Positions 20,050-23,465 of a DNA stretch of 23,465 nt are shown here, piece by piece. The notes beneath the pieces are model-generated. The model saw only the letters and a list, made by a program, of their open reading frames with translations. It did not search any database and was not told the origin of the DNA. Source of the DNA: an uncultured Alphaproteobacteria bacterium (GTDB taxonomy: Bacteria > Pseudomonadota > Alphaproteobacteria > Rickettsiales > UBA1997). The first letter of the stretch is position 1. Every line of letters begins with the position of its first letter. The translations under genes and the position numbers were made by a program. The stretch lies in NCBI GenBank assembly GCA_903849835.1, contig CAINKA010000045.1:1-23465 (forward strand), written 5' to 3'.

Positions 20050-22622
20050 TAAACTGCGATTCCTCCTCCACCGGCTCCACCGCGAGCTCCCCCGTTGAGA
20101 GGTTCTGCACTTGGCATCCCGACACCGCCAGCTGCTACCTCCTTACGCTCTTCTTCGTGGAGTGGGAGTGCGGGTGGGGGAGCTACTGCGATAGGATCAT
20201 GTAGGCCATCTGGAAATTGCCTGTTGTCCAGTGGCGGCGGTGGTGGCTGCATCACAAGCTGTTCTCCTACAGACGCCGATCCATCGGGATTTTGAAAAAC
20301 TACATCCGATCCATTGGGATTTTGAAAAAATACAAGGGGGAAATCAGCAGCCCTGGGACCATGATGCACAACTATTGCCTCTACCGCTCCCGCTGCTCGT
20401 TGCGCCACAGGTGCCGGCAGCACTAAGCCGCGGTCGCGGCGACGAAGAAACTCCACGCAGCAGCAGAAGATGCAGCAGGCTATGATAAAACCCATAGGGA
20501 GGGCTATCTCATCTCCTGACCACGATCTCTCACCTTCGGGTAATGGGGGTGTTGGTGTTGGTGTTGGTGTTGGTGTTGGTGTTGGTGTTGGTGTTGGTGT
20601 TGGTGTTGGTGTTGGTGTTGGTGTTGGTGTTGGTGTTGGTGTTGGTGTTGGTGTTGGTGTTGCCTCATCTTCGTATCGTATTGCCGCCTCCCCATTAACA
20701 ACAAGGACGTAACCAACAACTTTTTCATCTTTCTCAATCGTGTTGACGGACAGTGTCATGTCGGGGGCAACCGTCACCCCAGTCCAATAATCATGAAAAG
20801 AAACTGAAGTTTGATTGAAGTGGCAGGTAAATTCACCTCCTGTAGCGCAAATTTTTGAACTAACCACCATCTCAACATCTCCGGCAACGACTTTAAACTT
20901 TTCCGGCTCTAATCCAAAGGATAAGGCGCAATTAGCCAAAGCCGGATCTCTACTAGCGAACACCCCGAGATATTCGTGCAACATTGCTGATAAATAGTTT
21001 GGATCCTGCAACGGTAAGTATTCACTATGCGAATTGCGGGTGGTGATCAGTTTGTAAGCGTCATTCATCGAAGCCCTAGGCTCCATTCCGAAAGCATGGA
21101 ATAATGCCTCCACTAAATTTAGATGCGCTTTTTCTGGTGACAGACTTGCATCGTAAAATATTTGCGTTGTTAGTTGCGGAAAAACTACGGCGTTAGTTTC
21201 TGCATAATTGCGGCCAATTAGCCTAGAATCTTTGCACAAATTAATTTCGGATTTTACGACAGAGTCATCTGCTTTTGAATCGCCCGTGGTTGCAACAATG
21301 TTATATCCTAAGAAATTCTCATTTAACCTCTTTGCAAATTCTTCTAACGTTGATGCCTCCACAGCAGTCCGGGTAACACCGCCAGCTAAACATGCTTCCG
21401 ATTTTAGCTTAATTTCGATTAGCTTGCCATCTACTCCGGTTTGTAGAGCCATGCCCGGAACTGCAGCTACTTTTAAAACAGCTGCCGAATTTGTTCTTAC
21501 AACAAGTGGGCTCTCCACCCTTACGACACTTTGATCCGGAAGAACTACATTTGCGCCAGTGAGATCAAGATTATACACTATAGGGTGACTTCTGTAATGA
21601 TCGACAATGGCTCCAGCAATGCGAGCTCCTGCGAATGTGCTTTTATCGAAATCAATCCCAGATGTGCTTTTATCGAAAACAGCCTCACGAGCTCCTGTTA
21701 CCCTCAATTCCATTTCAGCATTGGTGAAGTTTACCCCTTTAGCGCTGTTCGTCCTCGCGCCGTAGGGAGACCTAAAGATTTCGATCCAATTTTGGCCGCT
21801 CTTGATGCGATCCAATTTTGCTCCGTCTAATTTGCAGTCTGTAAGCTTCAGGAGAGTTTTAAGCTCAAGTCCAGTTAGTATTGATCCGGATAAATCAGCA
21901 GAGTCAATCAGCGCTGGCAGAACTGTGTCGCGAAAATCAATTTTCTGCAATTGTAACACGTTCCTTGCTTGTTGGAATCCGACGGGATCGCCGACGAGAG
22001 GCGGTAACCTCAAGTGTCCGCTGGAGTCAGTGCGGTATGTTGCTGTTGCTGTTAGCGACGCAAGAGAAACAACTTTGTCAGGATCGGCTGCGCGCTGAGT
22101 ATGAACAAAGTCCATGAATTGCTTTTGGGTAATCATTGGCTTTTCCACAAGCCCTCGGGCTGCTGGTTCGGAAGATGATGGAGGTGTAGGTGCAGGACTT
22201 CTGTGGGGATCTCCGCGTAAATTTCCATGTGGTGGTGGAGCTATTAAAGCTCCGCTGAGACTTTCTTGAAAAACTTCAGCATTTGCTGCAGTAAGCATGC
22301 ACGCAGCGATCAACGCGTGCAGAAATACCAGCAATGCTCGCGATGCTCGCACATTCGTGCGTGGAGCTGGGGTAAAAACAAAATTTCTAGATTCTTGCGA
22401 AGGAAAATAGTCTGGCAGAAAATTTTCGGAAAAGCTTTTCCAAGCTTTCGTAAGTTTTTCAGGATCATTGCAATCAAGTTCTGGATTCAGGCCAACAAAA
22501 TCTTTTGCGGCTTGGTTTAGCAAAGCTTGGTGTGATTCTCGATCCTCACTTACTCGCGCAGCTTGTCTGCCCATGACTCGCTGTCCAACGCCTTTCCCAT
22601 CTCTTCCTCTCCACTTCGACAT
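20049..22622 (-). CDS. Large two-TM protein: pentapeptide-like region, (TP)19 stalk, Pro/Gly-rich tail; unrecognised
   Basis: 857 residues, ATG at 22622 with a strong Shine-Dalgarno (CTAGGAGAAAAAATG). Order of parts: basic N-terminus; TM1 about 94-114 (SRALLVFLHALIAACMLTAA); a Pro-rich linker (125-158); a segment of A(D/N)LxxAxL-like units about 240-360 (DSADLSGSILTGLELKTLL, CKLDGAKLDRI, DLTGANV) resembling pentapeptide repeats; a region about 435-560 with FYDASLSPEKAHLNLVEALF followed by HAFGMEP that recalls a zinc-metallopeptidase without its HExxH; a beta-rich part; nineteen Thr-Pro units (655-692); Cys-rich TM2 about 707-727 (GFIIACCIFCCC); and a Pro/Gly-rich tail with PPPPP and a tandem FQNPxGS motif. 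It looks like a long envelope-spanning or surface-exposed protein. Function unknown. Confidence 0.8.
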   Translation of the reverse strand: MSKWRGRDGKGVGQRVMGRQAARVSEDRESHQALLNQAAKDFVGLNPELDCNDPEKLTKAWKSFSENFLPDYFPSQESRNFVFTPAPRTNVRASRALLVFLHALIAACMLTAANAEVFQESLSGALIAPPPHGNLRGDPHRSPAPTPPSSSEPAARGLVEKPMITQKQFMDFVHTQRAADPDKVVSLASLTATATYRTDSSGHLRLPPLVGDPVGFQQARNVLQLQKIDFRDTVLPALIDSADLSGSILTGLELKTLLKLTDCKLDGAKLDRIKSGQNWIEIFRSPYGARTNSAKGVNFTNAEMELRVTGAREAVFDKSTSGIDFDKSTFAGARIAGAIVDHYRSHPIVYNLDLTGANVVLPDQSVVRVESPLVVRTNSAAVLKVAAVPGMALQTGVDGKLIEIKLKSEACLAGGVTRTAVEASTLEEFAKRLNENFLGYNIVATTGDSKADDSVVKSEINLCKDSRLIGRNYAETNAVVFPQLTTQIFYDASLSPEKAHLNLVEALFHAFGMEPRASMNDAYKLITTRNSHSEYLPLQDPNYLSAMLHEYLGVFASRDPALANCALSFGLEPEKFKVVAGDVEMVVSSKICATGGEFTCHFNQTSVSFHDYWTGVTVAPDMTLSVNTIEKDEKVVGYVLVVNGEAAIRYEDEATPTPTPTPTPTPTPTPTPTPTPTPTPTPTPTPTPTPTPPLPEGERSWSGDEIALPMGFIIACCIFCCCVEFLRRRDRGLVLPAPVAQRAAGAVEAIVVHHGPRAADFPLVFFQNPNGSDVVFQNPDGSASVGEQLVMQPPPPPLDNRQFPDGLHDPIAVAPPPALPLHEEERKEVAAGGVGMPSAEPLNGGARGGAGGGGIAV
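20549..20660 (-). repeat. Hexanucleotide tandem repeat (ACACCA)n, about 19 units
   Basis: An uninterrupted run read on the plus strand as GTTGGT repeats. It encodes the Thr-Pro stalk (residues 655-692). The unit is a multiple of three, so copy-number changes alter stalk length without breaking the frame. Confidence 0.95.
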
Positions 22623-22630
22623 TTTTTCTC

Positions 22631-23398
22631 CTAGTTAATTTTCCGACATTTACTCGGATTAAAATTTTGCTTCTTCAATTTCGTCAATCGTTCATTGATG
22701 AAATGACGCATGAAATTCATTTCTTCCGGTTTGATTTGACGCGCGCCGTTTTCGCTTTCTTTGATTAATTTTTGGATGACGAAAAAAGCCATGCAGCCGT
22801 CATCCTTGCCACCTTTTTCTTCGTGGATGAAGGCGGGCATTTGCTTGGTCCAAAGTGGAGCTGTGGTGGAATTGTTGGCGCTGAGTTTGTAAGCGAGCTT
22901 GAGAGCGAGGTCGATATCTTGCAGGCGGCCTTTCGCGAGGTAAATTGCTTGCGTCATCCACCACCAATTTTTATCGATATTTTGCGAAGAGTGCTCGTCG
23001 AGATAATTGACGATGTAACGCGTATCCTCAACTTTTTGAGTTTGCGAATAGTAATAACTGGCAAGAGCGGGGACGGAATTTGCCTTACTGTTGAGGTCGT
23101 CGAGCGCCTTCATCCATTGGTAAAGTCGTGAGTAATCGTAATTTTTTAGCGCTACAAATCCGGCAAAAATATCGCCAGAATTTTGCAGGCGCAAAACTAA
23201 AACGCGGAATAAAAATTCCTTGTCGCCGAGAGAAAGTGCCGAGGTTAAATATTTGCTGGGAGCTGGCGGGATAAGGTCGAAAGATGGTTTAAATTTTTCA
23301 GTTTTTTTCCAAAAAAGAATTTGAAAAAGAAACGTGACAAAAAAAAGCCAGAAAAAAATTTTGTGAGAATTGAGGTGGTAGAAAATTTTGAAATTCAT
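22631..23398 (-). CDS. Hypothetical TM-anchored helical protein (255 aa)
   Basis: ATG at 23398, TAA at 22631. A single N-terminal TM helix (about 13-29, KIFFWLFFVTFLFQILF) with a basic start suggests an N-in anchor and a periplasmic domain of about 220 residues. That domain is mainly helical with Tyr/Trp-rich pairs (YDYSRLYQWMKALDDL, ASYYYSQTQKVEDTRYIVNY, KNWWWMTQAIYLAKGRLQDI, LALKLAYKLSANN), giving the look of a TPR-like alpha-solenoid. It is followed 8 bp later by the 857-residue protein, so the two and nadC form one operon. I do not recognise a named family; the style resembles conserved hypotheticals of Rickettsiales. Confidence 0.78.
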   Translation of the reverse strand: MNFKIFYHLNSHKIFFWLFFVTFLFQILFWKKTEKFKPSFDLIPPAPSKYLTSALSLGDKEFLFRVLVLRLQNSGDIFAGFVALKNYDYSRLYQWMKALDDLNSKANSVPALASYYYSQTQKVEDTRYIVNYLDEHSSQNIDKNWWWMTQAIYLAKGRLQDIDLALKLAYKLSANNSTTAPLWTKQMPAFIHEEKGGKDDGCMAFFVIQKLIKESENGARQIKPEEMNFMRHFINERLTKLKKQNFNPSKCRKIN

Positions 23399-23414
23399 TT
23401 TTTAAAATTCCTCG

Positions 23415-23465
23415 ATGTCATGCTGAGCCTGTCGAAGCATGATTCATGGCTCGGTGCCCAGAATC
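23415..23465. repeat. CATGCTGAG-type palindromic repeat, cut by the window end
   Basis: ATGTCATGCTGAGCCTGTCG and the following AAGCATGATTC match the left half of the element at 6523-6598. The right half lies beyond the window. Confidence 0.85.

Noticed and set aside
20470..20712. Plus-strand GVGVGV and minus-strand HQHQHQ frames across the hexanucleotide repeat
   Set aside because: They are shadow frames of the Thr-Pro stalk in the 857-residue gene.

Overview
The window looks like a chromosomal segment of an A+T-rich alphaproteobacterium, plausibly from the Rickettsiales or a similar deep-branching, host-associated lineage. The reasons are the gene complement (a DUF2628-hisH pair, a MidA/NDUFAF7-type methyltransferase, a BolA protein, a QseBC-like system, an amino-sugar nucleotidyltransferase), an origin-like A+T-rich stretch beside hemE as in Caulobacter and Rickettsia, and short palindromic repeats that have entered reading frames in the manner of Rickettsia palindromic elements. 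Placement below class level is inference. hisH, bioB and nadC show more biosynthetic capacity than Rickettsia itself has.

Layout. 1-2169 (minus): a truncated sensor kinase, its OmpR-type regulator, and a small exported His/Lys-rich protein. 2291-2794 (plus): a small outer-membrane beta-barrel candidate. 2782-8457 (minus): a long co-directional run, rpmI-rplT-DUF2628-hisH-midA-bioB-ridA-309 aa unknown-VOC remnant, with several stop/start overlaps. 8494-9019: a dense non-coding block with a CAU tRNA (probably tRNA-Ile2), its likely terminator, a folded element and repeats. 9020-11662: grpE divergent from clpP-clpX. 11669-13185: bolA, a candidate oriC of about 250 bp, and hemE, with the two genes pointing away from the candidate origin. 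13221-16002: a MurU-like nucleotidyltransferase and an MsbA-like ABC exporter. 16141-17310: an AAA/DUF4143 ATPase. 17448-18965: two unrecognised two-TM proteins with the same N-terminus, each preceded by the same ~160 bp gene tail. 19174-23398 (minus): an unknown TM-anchored protein, an 857-residue two-TM protein and nadC as a tight operon.

At least four families of palindromic repeat fill the gaps and often touch genes: one copy lies in frame inside the ABC ATPase domain, one palindromic insert lies in frame inside MidA, one supplies the bioB stop codon, and one forms the last residues of NadC. A GACGGGG family occurs three times between 14016 and 19058, and one of those copies is flanked by 41-bp near-identical direct repeats.

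The most novel protein-coding content is the pair of MARNPL genes (17714-18965) and the 857-residue protein (20049-22622). The latter has a pentapeptide-like segment, a possible degenerate metzincin-like segment, a (Thr-Pro)19 stalk and a Cys-rich second TM helix. None of these can be given a function from sequence alone. All statements come from reading the sequence; no database search was run.
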